DNA of 64,000 nt from DASRHD01 sp035485575 (GTDB lineage Bacteria > Verrucomicrobiota > Verrucomicrobiia > Opitutales > Opitutaceae). The translations under genes and the position numbers were made by a program. Positions within the stretch are counted from its first letter, which is position 1. Each line of letters opens with the position of its first letter. Below the pieces are notes generated by a model. It saw nothing but the letters and a program-made list of their open reading frames with translations, was not told the DNA's origin and ran no database searches. Shown here one piece after another: positions 17,581-25,927 of the stretch. The stretch covers positions 29,031 to 93,030 of the forward strand of contig DATHNW010000011.1 in NCBI GenBank assembly GCA_035485575.1. The letters run 5' to 3'.

Positions 17581-18484
17581 TCTCTTCGCCGGCGCGGCGG
17601 GTCTCGCCACGCTTGGCGACTGGCTCGGGTTGGCCGAGCGGCTTTATGCGCGCGAAGATGTTGCGCTCGGCCAGGTGGCGGTCAGTGCGCACGACGAGGC
17701 GCTGTACCTGCTGTTGCATGCGCTTGACCTGCCACTCGACAGCGACGCGCGCGTACTCGCGCGCCGCCTCACGCCGGCGCAAGCCGCCGCCGTGAAAAAA
17801 ATCCTGCGCCGCCGCATCGCCGGCCGCGTGCCCGCGGCTTATCTCACCCAGGAGGCCTTCCTCGGCGGGCACCGCTTCTACGTGGACGAGCGCGTCATCA
17901 TTCCGCGTTCGTATTTTTTGGAAATCCTGCCGGCGCAACTGGGCTCGTTTGTGCCTGACGCGAAAAAAGTCCGGCGGGCCGCCGATGTCTGCACCGGCTC
18001 GGGCTGCCTTGCCATCCTGCTCGCGCACCACTTTCCCGACGCGCAGGTGGATGCCATCGATCTTTCGGCCGACGCGCTTGCGGTGGCGAAAATCAACATC
18101 CGTGCGCATCAGCTTTCGCGCCGGGTGGAAATTTTTGAAAGCGACGTCCTCGACGCTGTACCGCCGGCGCACTACGATGTGATTTTGAGCAATCCACCCT
18201 ACGTCCCGACGCGGGAGCTGCGCGGCCTCGCGCCCGAGTTCAGGCAGGAGCCGCGGCTGGCGCTCGATGGCGGTGCGGACGGCCTGGTCATCATCCGCAA
18301 GCTGCTGCGCCAGGCGCGGGACCGCCTTGCGCCGGACGGCGTCGTATTGCTTGAGGTCGGCGGCCTGCGCGCCGCGATGGAACGCGAATTCAAGGCACTC
18401 ACCCCGCACTGGTTTCACAGTGAGGACGGCGAGGACTGCTGCTGTGCCATCCGCGCGAACCGGCTGCGGGCCTGGCGCGGCTGA
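17561..18484 (+). CDS. prmB: Ribosomal protein L3 N5-glutamine methyltransferase (PrmB-like)
   Basis: 307 residues from the ATG at 17561; longer in-frame starts translate the upstream gene in a wrong frame. SAM-dependent HemK-family methyltransferase. An N-terminal helical domain carries LGQVAVSAHDEALYLLLHAL and RRRIAGRVPAAYLTQEAFLG, typical of PrmB. ADVCTGSGCLAI is the SAM loop and ILSNPPYVP the catalytic NPPY. The Asp/His-rich N-terminal part and IPRSYFLEIL favour PrmB (L3) over PrmC (release factors). It overlaps the rhomboid-like gene by 20 bp, implying co-translation. Confidence 0.85.
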   Translation: MRKPRSDLFAGAAGLATLGDWLGLAERLYAREDVALGQVAVSAHDEALYLLLHALDLPLDSDARVLARRLTPAQAAAVKKILRRRIAGRVPAAYLTQEAFLGGHRFYVDERVIIPRSYFLEILPAQLGSFVPDAKKVRRAADVCTGSGCLAILLAHHFPDAQVDAIDLSADALAVAKINIRAHQLSRRVEIFESDVLDAVPPAHYDVILSNPPYVPTRELRGLAPEFRQEPRLALDGGADGLVIIRKLLRQARDRLAPDGVVLLEVGGLRAAMEREFKALTPHWFHSEDGEDCCCAIRANRLRAWRG

Positions 18485-18514
18485 CGCAAAGCGGGCCATG
18501 CGTCCGGCGCGCGT

Positions 18515-19120
18515 TTACTGCGCCAGGTCGTAAAGCGCGTAGCCGGCGAATAGATTGGGGCAGAAGCGGGAGGGCTCGTGCCAGTCGCCACCGAGGTACA
18601 CGCGGCGGCCGACGCGGATGCGCTTTGCCGCGCAGTAGTGTTCAAAGTCCGCGATGCTGGCGGGATTTGACGGCCGGCTTTCGAACCAGTCGGTGGTGTA
18701 GACGGCGTTGCGGGGCTTGCGCCCGTGAAGGAGCACGTCGAGGCGGTTTTTCCAGAAGCCGTGATTGACGAAGCCGACCGTGAGCGCACGGCCAACGCGC
18801 AGCGCCTCGGCGATGACCGCGGCTGGCTCGGGTAGCTCTTCGAGCGTGCGCGAGCAGATGACGCGGTCGAAATGCTTCGCGGGAAACGCGCGCATGAATT
18901 CCATCATGTCGCCCTGGTAGGCGGTGACGCCGAGATGCACGCAGGCGGCGATCTTGTTGAAGTCGAGATCCACGCCGACAGCCTGCGCCTCCTTCGTCTG
19001 CGCGAGGAAATCGAGCAGGACGCCGCGGCCGCAGCCGAGATCAAGCACGCGGCTCCGCGGCTCGACCCAGTCGGCGATGATCTGCATGTCCACGGTGCGC
19101 TTGATGGCGGGTTTCGTCAT
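18515..19120 (-). CDS. metW: Methionine biosynthesis protein MetW
   Basis: 201 residues. Class I SAM-methyltransferase fold with VLDLGCGRGVLLDFL and GVDLD. Pairs with MetX in methionine synthesis in many bacteria. VICSRTLEELPEPA and FVNHGFWKNRLDVLLHGRKP match MetW. In the usual metXW layout it directly follows metX. Here an ORF6N gene lies between them, and its stop overlaps the metW start (ATGA). The first five residues MTKPA are identical to those of the ORF6N protein. Confidence 0.88.
   Translation of the reverse strand: MTKPAIKRTVDMQIIADWVEPRSRVLDLGCGRGVLLDFLAQTKEAQAVGVDLDFNKIAACVHLGVTAYQGDMMEFMRAFPAKHFDRVICSRTLEELPEPAAVIAEALRVGRALTVGFVNHGFWKNRLDVLLHGRKPRNAVYTTDWFESRPSNPASIADFEHYCAAKRIRVGRRVYLGGDWHEPSRFCPNLFAGYALYDLAQ
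19106..19120. repeat. Direct repeat copy A (metW start codons)
   Basis: GGCGGGTTTCGTCAT matches 19702-19716 (GGCGGGCTTCGTCAT) in 14 of 15 bases. Read on the minus strand both encode the start MTKPA, one of metW and one of the ORF6N gene. The pair brackets the ORF6N gene like a duplicated insertion target or a captured start region. Confidence 0.5.
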
Positions 19121-19716
19121 GGCGATTTTGCTTTCTTCGGCTTTCCGAGAAAGCCGATGACGCCATCGTCTTCTCCTGGCGGGGCCATCAGTTCCTTGAT
19201 GGCCTCGAAAACCAGGCCGAATTGCCCATCGTATTTTTTTTCCAAATCGGTGATCTTGGTTGCCAGCTCTTTTACGGAAAGCGTGAGCCGTCGTAGCCGC
19301 ACGAAGGCGCGCACGATCTCGATATTGACGGCCACCGCACGCGGGCTGCGCAATACGCTCGAAAGCATGGCCACTCCTTCCTGAGTGAAAACATAGGGCA
19401 GATAACGACGGCCGCCGGAGACTAAACTTGAGGTCACAATTTGTGACCTCAAGTTCGTAACCCCTTTACTTTCATAAGACAGTGAATTTGAAACGCCAGT
19501 TTGGCATTTCAAATTGGCCAGTTCTTTGGCGGTGAGCTGAAACATGAAGTCAGCCGGAAATCGTTCGCGGTTGCGCTGTACGGCTTGATTCAAGGCTTTC
19601 GTCGGCACGCCGTAGAGTTTTGCGAGGTCGCTGTCCATCATTACGCGACGTCCGCGCACGGTCTGGATATGTGCGTCGATAACAGGTGGAATGATGAGCG
19701 AGGCGGGCTTCGTCAT
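19117..19716 (-). CDS. ORF6N-domain DNA-binding protein
   Basis: 199 residues. The N-terminal ORF6N domain spans about 10-110: IQTVRGRRVMMDSDLAKLYGV, then NRERFPADFMFQLT, and RRYLPYVFTQEGVAMLSSVL at about 117-136. A short coiled coil follows (LAKLITDLEKKYDGQF region). The family is common in phage and mobile loci and is thought to bind DNA. There is an extra 20-codon unit (NLKCQTGVSNS before NLRSQIVTSS), and both units are coded by near-perfect palindromes. It is wedged between metX and metW with no phage genes nearby. Confidence 0.85.
   Translation of the reverse strand: MTKPASLIIPPVIDAHIQTVRGRRVMMDSDLAKLYGVPTKALNQAVQRNRERFPADFMFQLTAKELANLKCQTGVSNSLSYESKGVTNLRSQIVTSSLVSGGRRYLPYVFTQEGVAMLSSVLRSPRAVAVNIEIVRAFVRLRRLTLSVKELATKITDLEKKYDGQFGLVFEAIKELMAPPGEDDGVIGFLGKPKKAKSP
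19425..19455. repeat. 31-bp perfect palindrome inside the ORF6N gene
   Basis: Fifteen-base arms (AACTTGAGGTCACAA and its complement) flank a single central T. It encodes NLRSQIVTSS on the minus strand. It starts exactly 60 bp from the start of a second palindromic 31-bp unit. Confidence 0.85.
19485..19515. repeat. Second 31-bp near-perfect palindrome inside the ORF6N gene
   Basis: Arms AATTTGAAACGCCA and TGGCATTTCAAATT pair at 13 of 14 positions around GTT. It encodes NLKCQTGVSN. The 60-bp (20-codon) offset from the first palindrome shows a tandem duplication of one coding unit. Confidence 0.8.
19702..19716. repeat. Direct repeat copy B (ORF6N gene start codons)
   Basis: GGCGGGCTTCGTCAT, the partner of the repeat at 19106-19120. 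It lies 3 bp from the metX stop codon. Confidence 0.5.
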
Positions 19717-19719
19717 GCG

Positions 19720-20871
19720 TCATTCCTTTTCCAAAAATCCGCGCACCAGGTCGTAGAGCTGCGGCGACTCGAGGAGGAAAGAGTCGTGGCCGAGGTCGGT
19801 GGCGAGTTCGGCGTAGCTGGCGCGCTTGCCGGCGCGGAGGAGGGCGAGGACGACGGCGCGGTTTTGCTCGGGCGGAAAAAGCCAGTCGCTGGTGAAGCCG
19901 ACGCAGAGCGTCTCGGCCTGCACGGACGCGAAGGCGGCCTCGAGCGAGCCGCCGGCCGTGGCGAGGTCGAAGTGATCGAGCGCGCGGGTGATGTAGAGGT
20001 ATGAATTCGCGTCGAAGCGGTTGATGAAGCTCTCGCCCTGGTGGCGGAGGTAGCTCTCGACCTCGAACTGCACGTCCAGGCTGTAGGCTCCGGCCGCGCC
20101 GGGGTCCTTTTTCCGCCGGCCGAATTTGCGGTCCATCGACGCGTCGCTGAGGTAGGTGATGTGCGCCATCATGCGCGCGATGGCCAGGCCGACGCGCGGG
20201 CCGCCGTCGCGCGGGTAGTCGCCGTGATTCCAGGCGGGATCCTGCATGATGGCCTGGCGGCCGACCTCGTTGAAGGCGATGGCCTGGGCGCTCTCGCGCG
20301 CGGTGGTGGCGAGCGGGAGGATTTTTTTCACGAAGGCGGGAAACTCGATCGCCCATTGCAGCACCTGCATGCCGCCCATCGAGCCGCCGGTGATGGCGTA
20401 GAGCGAGGCGAGGCCGAGGTGGTCGCAGAGGAGCTTTTGCGCGCGCACCATGTCACGGATGGTGACGAACGGAAAGGTGACGCCGAAGGGCCGGCCGGTG
20501 CGCGGGTCAGGGGAGGAAGGGCCGGTGGAGCCCTGGCAGCCGCCGAGGCAGTTGATGCAAAGGACAAAAAACCGGTTCGTGTCCACGGCCTTGCCGGGGC
20601 CGATGAGATTGTTCCACCAGCCGGGCTTGCGGTCGGTGGGCGAGTGGATGCCGGCGCAATGGTGGTCGCCGCTCAGCGCGTGGCAGATGAGGATGGCGTT
20701 GTCGCGCGCGGGGTTGAGGCGGCCGTAGGTTTCGTAACGGAGGGTGAAGCCTGGCAGCGTCTGGCCGCTGTCGAAGGTGAACGGCTCGCCGCAGACGAAG
20801 TCACGCGGCTCGACGAGGCCGACCTCGCCGGTTCCGGCGTGGGTGGTGGCAGTGGCTTCCGCGTCGTTCAT
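19720..20871 (-). CDS. metX: Homoserine O-acetyltransferase
   Basis: 383 residues. Alpha/beta-hydrolase that acetylates L-homoserine with acetyl-CoA, the first committed step of methionine synthesis by direct sulfhydrylation. The nucleophile is S164 in TGGSMGGMQVL. DWLFPPEQ supplies the Asp and LGHDSFLLE the His. NLIGPGKAVDTNRFFVLCIN and GSTGPSSPDP are typical MetX segments. The MetX/serine-acetyl or succinyl choice cannot be settled by eye. Upstream of ORF6N and metW on the same strand. Confidence 0.93.
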   Translation of the reverse strand: MNDAEATATTHAGTGEVGLVEPRDFVCGEPFTFDSGQTLPGFTLRYETYGRLNPARDNAILICHALSGDHHCAGIHSPTDRKPGWWNNLIGPGKAVDTNRFFVLCINCLGGCQGSTGPSSPDPRTGRPFGVTFPFVTIRDMVRAQKLLCDHLGLASLYAITGGSMGGMQVLQWAIEFPAFVKKILPLATTARESAQAIAFNEVGRQAIMQDPAWNHGDYPRDGGPRVGLAIARMMAHITYLSDASMDRKFGRRKKDPGAAGAYSLDVQFEVESYLRHQGESFINRFDANSYLYITRALDHFDLATAGGSLEAAFASVQAETLCVGFTSDWLFPPEQNRAVVLALLRAGKRASYAELATDLGHDSFLLESPQLYDLVRGFLEKE

Positions 20872-20951
20872 AAAACCGCTGATTTCGCTAATGACCGAGG
20901 TTGATCGGCGTCAATTAGGGCGAAATGGCGGTTTAAAACCAGCTCGGAAAT

Positions 20952-21704
20952 TCATGCGTGCGCGGCCTCGGACAGGGCGTCATCCATTTCCTCGTTGGAA
21001 AACACGTTTTGCACGTCGTCGTCCTCCTCGAGCGAATCGTGAAGTTTTGCGAGCGACTTGGCCACGCCGAGATCGGTGACGGGCACGGTGCTGGTGGGAA
21101 TGTAGGCGATTTCGGCGCTGTCGGGCTTGAGGCCCTTTTTTTCGAGGGCGTGGGTGACGGCGTCGAAAGCCTTCACCGGGCAGCGGATTTCGTAGCCATG
21201 GTCGGTGACGAGCACATCGTCGGCGCCGGCTTCGAGGGAGAGTTCCATGAGTGCGTCTTCGCTGGTCTTGTCCTTGGCGAGCAGGAACTGGCCGAGGTGC
21301 TGGAACTGGAACGCCACGGCGCCCGCGCCGGCGAGATTGCCGCCGTATTTGGTGAAGATGGAGCGGAGGGCGGAGGCGGCGCGGTTTTTGTTGTCGGTCG
21401 TGACCTGCACGATGAAAGCGACGCCGCCCGGGCCGTAGCCTTCATAAATGATTTCCTCATAAACGACGCCGGGCAACTCGCCGGTGCCCTTCTTGATGGC
21501 GCGGTCGACGTTGTCGGCCGGCATGTTGGCCTCGCGCGCCTTCATCAGAAGGGTGCGCAGGCGCGGGTTCATGGCCGGATCGCCGCCCCCGGACTTGGCC
21601 ACGATGGTGATGTCGCGCGAGAGGCGGGAAAAGACCTTGCCCTTGCGCCCATCGGTGACGGCTTTGAGGCGTTTGACTTTAGTCCATTTGCTGTGGCCGG
21701 CCAT
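20952..21704 (-). CDS. YebC/PmpR family translation/transcription factor
   Basis: 250 residues. Starts MAGHSKWTKVKRLKAVTD, the hallmark N-terminus of the YebC/TACO1 family. DPAMNPRLRTLLMKAREANMP and YEEIIYEGYGPGGVAFIV follow. The family is described both as transcription regulators and as factors that help ribosomes through stalling sequences. 42 bp downstream of yidC, so probably co-transcribed. Confidence 0.93.
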   Translation of the reverse strand: MAGHSKWTKVKRLKAVTDGRKGKVFSRLSRDITIVAKSGGGDPAMNPRLRTLLMKAREANMPADNVDRAIKKGTGELPGVVYEEIIYEGYGPGGVAFIVQVTTDNKNRAASALRSIFTKYGGNLAGAGAVAFQFQHLGQFLLAKDKTSEDALMELSLEAGADDVLVTDHGYEIRCPVKAFDAVTHALEKKGLKPDSAEIAYIPTSTVPVTDLGVAKSLAKLHDSLEEDDDVQNVFSNEEMDDALSEAAHA

Positions 21705-21746
21705 GATGGAACTTCCCGGATTGAAAGATGAAAGCGAAAGGCCGGG

Positions 21747-23531
21747 TCACTTTTTCTTCGCGGGCGTGACGTTCTTCAACGCCTTGCCACCGGCCCCGGG
21801 TGCGTGGGTGGGATCGCCGTCGTCCTTCATGCGGTTGATGAAAAGCTGCTGCACGATGGTGAAAAGGCCGTTGATGGTCGAATAAAGGGAGAGCGCGCAG
21901 GAATAATTATAGCAGATGGCCACGTACATGAGCGGCATGAAACGCATCATGCGGGCCTGGGCGTTGTCCATCGTGGGCTGCGGCACGAGGCGCATCTGGT
22001 AAAGCATGGTCGCGCCCATCAACAGCGGCAGGAGGTTGAGGTTGATGACGTTGCCAAACAGGGGCAGGCTGAAGGGCAGGGAAAGATGTGCGATGGTGTC
22101 GGGGGCGGCCAGGTCCTTGACCCAGAGGAACGGGGCGAGACGCAGCTCTGACGCGCTGCGCAGCATGCCGAAAAAGCCGATGAAGAACGGAAACGTGATG
22201 AGCATCGGCAGGCAGCCGCCGACGGGGTTGACCTTGTGCTCCTTGAAAAGGGCGAGTTGCGCTTCGTTGAGCTTTTTCGCGTTGTCCTTATATTTTTCGC
22301 GGACCTCCTTGAGCAGCGGCTGGATTTTCTGCATGCGACGGGTCGAGCGCGCGGAGGCGATCGTGAAGGGCAGGGAGCAGATCTTGATGATCAGCGTGGT
22401 CAGGATGATGGCGAGGCCCCAGTTGTGCGCCCAGCCGTGCACCCAGGTCATGATTTTCAGCAGGAGTTCGCTGAAGAACTTGAACATGCCGAACTCCATG
22501 ACCTTGTCCTGGTCGTGCTTGAACACATCGGGGTTCGCGAGCCGGTTGTATTCCTTGGGCCCGACGTAGAAATCCAGGCCGAGCTTTGTCTCCTCGTGCG
22601 GCGCAAGCGGCTTCAGCTCGAAGAGCACGCTGCCGGTGACCCCGATGTCGGGCACGAGCGAGCCGGGGAAGGGCGGCAGCTCGACGCGCCGCGTGATCAG
22701 GCCGGTGCCGGGTTCGTCCGGCGTCAGGATGCTGGTGAAAAACTGGTTTTTCACCGAGGCCCAGACGATGGGCGCGGTCGTCTGGATGAAGGGCAGGGGA
22801 TCGTGCCGGCTGAAAAAGCCGCCGCCCTGGAGCTTGTTGCGAGAGATGAAGGTGAAGCTGCTGCCGTCGGAGTAGCCGGTATTGAGGTAGAGGCCGAGGT
22901 CCCGGAAGTCGATGGGTGCGGCGGTACCGAGGCTGAGCGTAAGGCGGGGCAGCGGCGTTGTCTCGCCGGTGAGGTTGCGGAAAGTGGTCTCGTGCCGGAG
23001 CTGGTAGGGATCGCCGGTCTTCGTGTCGCCCGGTTCGATCACATAGCGGCGGGTGACCTCGATCCGGTTCTCCAGGACGGCGCGGAAAATAATTTCCCGC
23101 TCGGTGTGTGAGACGAGCACGTAGTGCGTGCCACGGTCGAGGCCGGGAAAATCAACCAGCGCGAGCATGGGGTCCACGTGCAGCTCGTTGAAAACATAGG
23201 GGGTGGGCCGGCCGAGTGCGGCGGGATATTTTTTGAGCGCGATGCTTTTGATCGCGCCGCCGTGGTCGGTGAAGGCGACGTCGATAAAGTCGTTGCCGAG
23301 ATGGGTGATTCCCTCGGTGGTGTCGTCCGTCTCCAGCGCGGCGAACGTGGCGTCCGATGGCGAGGCGGAGGGCGTGGCGTTGGCCGTGGCCTGGTTGGAC
23401 GGGAGCGGGTTTGCGATCCTGCCGAGGCTGGGCGTCGGGGGTGACGGCTGCGGCGCGTGCGGGCCGAAGAAAAGAATCGCGAACGCCGCGAGGAAAAATA
23501 CGACGCCGATCGTGAGATTTTTTTTATCCAT
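21747..23531 (-). CDS. yidC: Membrane protein insertase YidC
   Basis: 594 residues. Inserts and folds inner-membrane proteins, alone or with SecYEG. N-terminal helix at about 7-24, then a large periplasmic beta domain (about 60-350). Five core helices follow, including WGLAIILTTLIIKICSLPFT, NPVGGCLPMLITFPFFIGFF and LPLLMGATMLYQMRLV. The cytosolic hairpin RRMQKIQPLLKEVREKYKDN is conserved. Positive tail with KKK end. It sits in the classic rpmH-rnpA-yidD-yidC order. Confidence 0.96.
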   Translation of the reverse strand: MDKKNLTIGVVFFLAAFAILFFGPHAPQPSPPTPSLGRIANPLPSNQATANATPSASPSDATFAALETDDTTEGITHLGNDFIDVAFTDHGGAIKSIALKKYPAALGRPTPYVFNELHVDPMLALVDFPGLDRGTHYVLVSHTEREIIFRAVLENRIEVTRRYVIEPGDTKTGDPYQLRHETTFRNLTGETTPLPRLTLSLGTAAPIDFRDLGLYLNTGYSDGSSFTFISRNKLQGGGFFSRHDPLPFIQTTAPIVWASVKNQFFTSILTPDEPGTGLITRRVELPPFPGSLVPDIGVTGSVLFELKPLAPHEETKLGLDFYVGPKEYNRLANPDVFKHDQDKVMEFGMFKFFSELLLKIMTWVHGWAHNWGLAIILTTLIIKICSLPFTIASARSTRRMQKIQPLLKEVREKYKDNAKKLNEAQLALFKEHKVNPVGGCLPMLITFPFFIGFFGMLRSASELRLAPFLWVKDLAAPDTIAHLSLPFSLPLFGNVINLNLLPLLMGATMLYQMRLVPQPTMDNAQARMMRFMPLMYVAICYNYSCALSLYSTINGLFTIVQQLFINRMKDDGDPTHAPGAGGKALKNVTPAKKK

Positions 23532-23546
23532 GAAACGTGGTGAAAA

Positions 23547-23870
23547 TCAGGGGTTGGCGTGCGCGTCGCCGATGCGCACGCAGGCCGGCCGGGTTCGTGC
23601 CGGCACCGGGTCGAAGCCGCCCGGATGCAGGGGCGTGCACTTCAGCAGGCGGCAGGCCGTGAGGAAAAGTCCGGCGAAAAATCCATGCGTGCGCAGCGCC
23701 CCGGCGGCGTAATGCGAGCAGGTCGGCGTGAAGCGGCAGCCGCAGTTGGATCCGAACAGCACCGGCAGGCCGGGTGAAATCAGGCGCTGATAGCCGGCAA
23801 TGAGCACCAGCGCCGCCAGCACGGGCAGGCGGGCGGCAAAGCGAAGGGCGGCTTTCAGGGGCTCAGGCAT
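23547..23870 (-). CDS. yidD: Membrane protein insertion efficiency factor YidD
   Basis: 107 residues. GYQRLISPGLPVLFGSNCGC, then FTPTCSHYAAGALRTHG and KCTPLHPGGFDPVP, are the complete YidD signature, with the conserved Cys and His residues. Thought to aid YidC-dependent insertion. The start overlaps the end of rnpA by 8 bp, as often seen. Confidence 0.93.
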   Translation of the reverse strand: MPEPLKAALRFAARLPVLAALVLIAGYQRLISPGLPVLFGSNCGCRFTPTCSHYAAGALRTHGFFAGLFLTACRLLKCTPLHPGGFDPVPARTRPACVRIGDAHANP

Positions 23871-24234
23871 TGGCGGGAGGAAAGATCTTGTGACAGGCGT
23901 TCACGAACTTTTGCTCCAACTCGCCGGACGCAAGCCGATTGAGCGCGGCGCGGGCCACCAGGAGCATGTCGCAGTCGGGCGGCACAAGGTTCTGGTGGGC
24001 ACGAAAAACCTCGCGCAGGCGGCGTTTTGCCCGGTTGCGCTGCACGGCCGGGCCGGTCGCGACCTTCGAGGCGACGACGCCGAGGCGCGCGGTGGCCGGG
24101 GCGGTCTGCCCCGGCAGGGGTTCACGGTGATGCCACCAGAGCATGAAGGCACCGCAGTCATAACGGCGGCCATGCGCACGCACGGCACGGAAGTCGCCTT
24201 GGCGGCGCAGGCGTTGCTCGGCGCGGAAACGCAT
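23863..24234 (-). CDS. rnpA: Ribonuclease P protein component
   Basis: 123 residues from the ATG at 24234. An open frame continues to 24486 but that part runs over rpmH in another frame. Basic protein that binds RNase P RNA and matures tRNA 5' ends. MRFRAEQRLRRQGDFRAVRAHG opens the family. GVVASKVATGPAVQRNRAKRR contains the RNR signature (RNRAKRRLREVFR). 29 bp downstream of rpmH. Confidence 0.93.
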   Translation of the reverse strand: MRFRAEQRLRRQGDFRAVRAHGRRYDCGAFMLWWHHREPLPGQTAPATARLGVVASKVATGPAVQRNRAKRRLREVFRAHQNLVPPDCDMLLVARAALNRLASGELEQKFVNACHKIFPPANA

Positions 24235-24263
24235 GGGCACGGGGCGCCGCGGGGCGCGCGGGT

Positions 24264-24401
24264 TCAGACGACCGTCAGGCGCTTGCGACCCTTGAGACGG
24301 CGGGAAGCGAGCACCTTGCGGCCGCCTCGGGTGGACATGCGGGCGCGGAAGCCGATTTTGCGGGCGCGCTTTTTGCGGTGTGGGCGGAAGGTCGGTTGCA
24401 T
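24264..24401 (-). CDS. rpmH: 50S ribosomal protein L34
   Basis: 45 residues, read directly from the minus strand: start MQPTFRPHRKKRARKIGF, end RRLKGRKRLTVV. This is the full L34 pattern (FRARM-STRGGRKVLASRR), with the usual TYQPS start replaced by QPTFRP. First gene of the rpmH-rnpA-yidD-yidC run. The 94 bp up to the divergent peptidase gene must hold its promoter; no clear -35/-10 was picked out. Confidence 0.95.
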   Translation of the reverse strand: MQPTFRPHRKKRARKIGFRARMSTRGGRKVLASRRLKGRKRLTVV

Positions 24402-24495
24402 GGCTGTTAACGATTAAGAGTTGACTGAAGTGTCGGAGGCGGCCGGGGGTGTCAAGCGCGTTGCCACAATGGCCCGGAGCCCTCAAGTTGCCTCC

Positions 24496-25863
24496 ATGAA
24501 GCTCACTCTGTCGCTACTGACGCCGTTTTTCGCCGCCCTGGCGCTGGCCGCGGAGCCTGCGCCGGCTCCGCGCGACCCGGATATCGCGAAGATGGTCTCC
24601 GAAATTTCCGCCGAACGCATCGAGCGCTCCCTCCACATCCTGACCAGTTTTACCACGCGGCACACGCTGTCCGACCCGGCGCCGGGCGGCAACGACATCG
24701 GCGCAGCCCGCACCTGGATCCGCGCGGAATTCGAGCGCGCCTCCGCCGCGGCGGACGGGCGCCTGCACGTGGAACTGGATTCGTTCCAGCAGCCACGGGC
24801 CCCCGGCATCCCGCAGCCGGTGGAAATCGTCAACATCGTGGCCACGCTGCCCGGCACGCGGCCCGAATCGCGCGACCGCATCTATGTGGTGAGCGCCCAC
24901 TATGACTCGGCCGCCTCCCATCCGGCCGACGCCGGCAGCCCTGCGCCCGGTGCCGACAACGACGCCTCGGGGGTCGCCGCCGTGCTCGAGCTCGCGCGCG
25001 TGATGGCGCGCTACGAATTTGATGCAACCATCGTTTTCATCGCCGTGGCTGGCGAAGAGCAGGGCCTCTATGGCGCGGCGCACTGGGCCGAACAGGCGAA
25101 ACAGAAAAATCTCAACCTCGCGGGGATGATCAACAACGACACCATCGGCAGCACCCGGGCGGAAGACGGCACGCACGACAGCTCGACCGTGCGCCTTTTT
25201 GCGCAGGGTATCCCGCAGGGAAAAGCGCCCGGCGAGCGACTGCGCGCGCTCCTGGCCGCCGGCGGGGAAAACGACACGCCGCCGCGCGAGTTCGCCCGCG
25301 CCATCAAGGAAGCCGCCGCGGTCTACGTGCCGGCGATGAACGTGAAGCTCATTTACCGCGCCGACCGCTATCTGCGCGACGGCGACCAGCAGGCGTTTCT
25401 CGACCGCGGCTATCCGGCGGTGCGCCTGACCGAGCCGGCCGAGGACTTCCGTCACCAGCGGCAGGACGTGCGTGTGGAAAATGGCGTGGCCTACGGCGAC
25501 ACCACCGACCTCCTTAATTTCCCCTACATCGCCGATGTCGCGCGCATCAATGCCGCCGCGCTGGCGGTGCTCGCCCGCGCTCCCGCCGCGCCCAGCGGCG
25601 TCCAGGTCGAGATCGCGCAGTCCTTCAACGACACCACGCTGCGCTGGCTGGCCGGCGTCGAACCCGGCGTTGCTGGTTACCGCATCGTGTGGCGCGACAC
25701 GACCGCGCCGTTGTGGGAGCACGCGCTCGACGTGCCGAAGGACACCACCCGCTTCACGGTGAAAGGCGTGTCCAAGGACAATGTCATCTTCGGCGTCGAA
25801 GCGGTGGACGCCGCTGGCCACGCCAGCCCCGCGGCTTATCCGGTACCTTCGCGCGGGCAGTGA
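24496..25863 (+). CDS. Secreted M28 family metallopeptidase with C-terminal Fn3-like domain
   Basis: 455 residues from the ATG at 24496, which opens a signal peptide (KLTLSLLTPFFAALALAA). Zn-aminopeptidase-type catalytic core: VVSAHYDS (first metal His), GADNDASGVAAVLELARV (bridging Asp and base region), VAGEEQGLYGA (Glu-Glu pair) and the late YRADRYLRDGDQQAF region. After about residue 360 a fibronectin-III-like domain begins (APSGVQVEIAQSFND to AVDAAGHASPAAY). Probably periplasmic or exported peptide scavenging. Divergent from rpmH. Confidence 0.88.
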   Translation: MKLTLSLLTPFFAALALAAEPAPAPRDPDIAKMVSEISAERIERSLHILTSFTTRHTLSDPAPGGNDIGAARTWIRAEFERASAAADGRLHVELDSFQQPRAPGIPQPVEIVNIVATLPGTRPESRDRIYVVSAHYDSAASHPADAGSPAPGADNDASGVAAVLELARVMARYEFDATIVFIAVAGEEQGLYGAAHWAEQAKQKNLNLAGMINNDTIGSTRAEDGTHDSSTVRLFAQGIPQGKAPGERLRALLAAGGENDTPPREFARAIKEAAAVYVPAMNVKLIYRADRYLRDGDQQAFLDRGYPAVRLTEPAEDFRHQRQDVRVENGVAYGDTTDLLNFPYIADVARINAAALAVLARAPAAPSGVQVEIAQSFNDTTLRWLAGVEPGVAGYRIVWRDTTAPLWEHALDVPKDTTRFTVKGVSKDNVIFGVEAVDAAGHASPAAYPVPSRGQ

Positions 25864-25887
25864 GCGGCGTGTCCCAGTCTTGCCAAA

Positions 25888-25902
25888 CTCAACTGAGTTG
25901 AG
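25888..25902. promoter_or_regulatory. 15-bp palindrome at the left edge of the low-GC islet
   Basis: CTCAACTGAGTTGAG has perfect 6-bp arms around TGA. It sits 26 bp before the first orphan gene and just after the GC-rich peptidase gene. Either an operator for the islet genes or a junction mark. Confidence 0.35.
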
Positions 25903-25927
25903 ACTAATTGCGCTTAGGCAAAATCCA

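Noticed and set aside
19117..19716. Prophage at the ORF6N gene
   Set aside because: No integrase, portal, terminase, lysin or tail gene is present on either side; only one phage-type domain was found.
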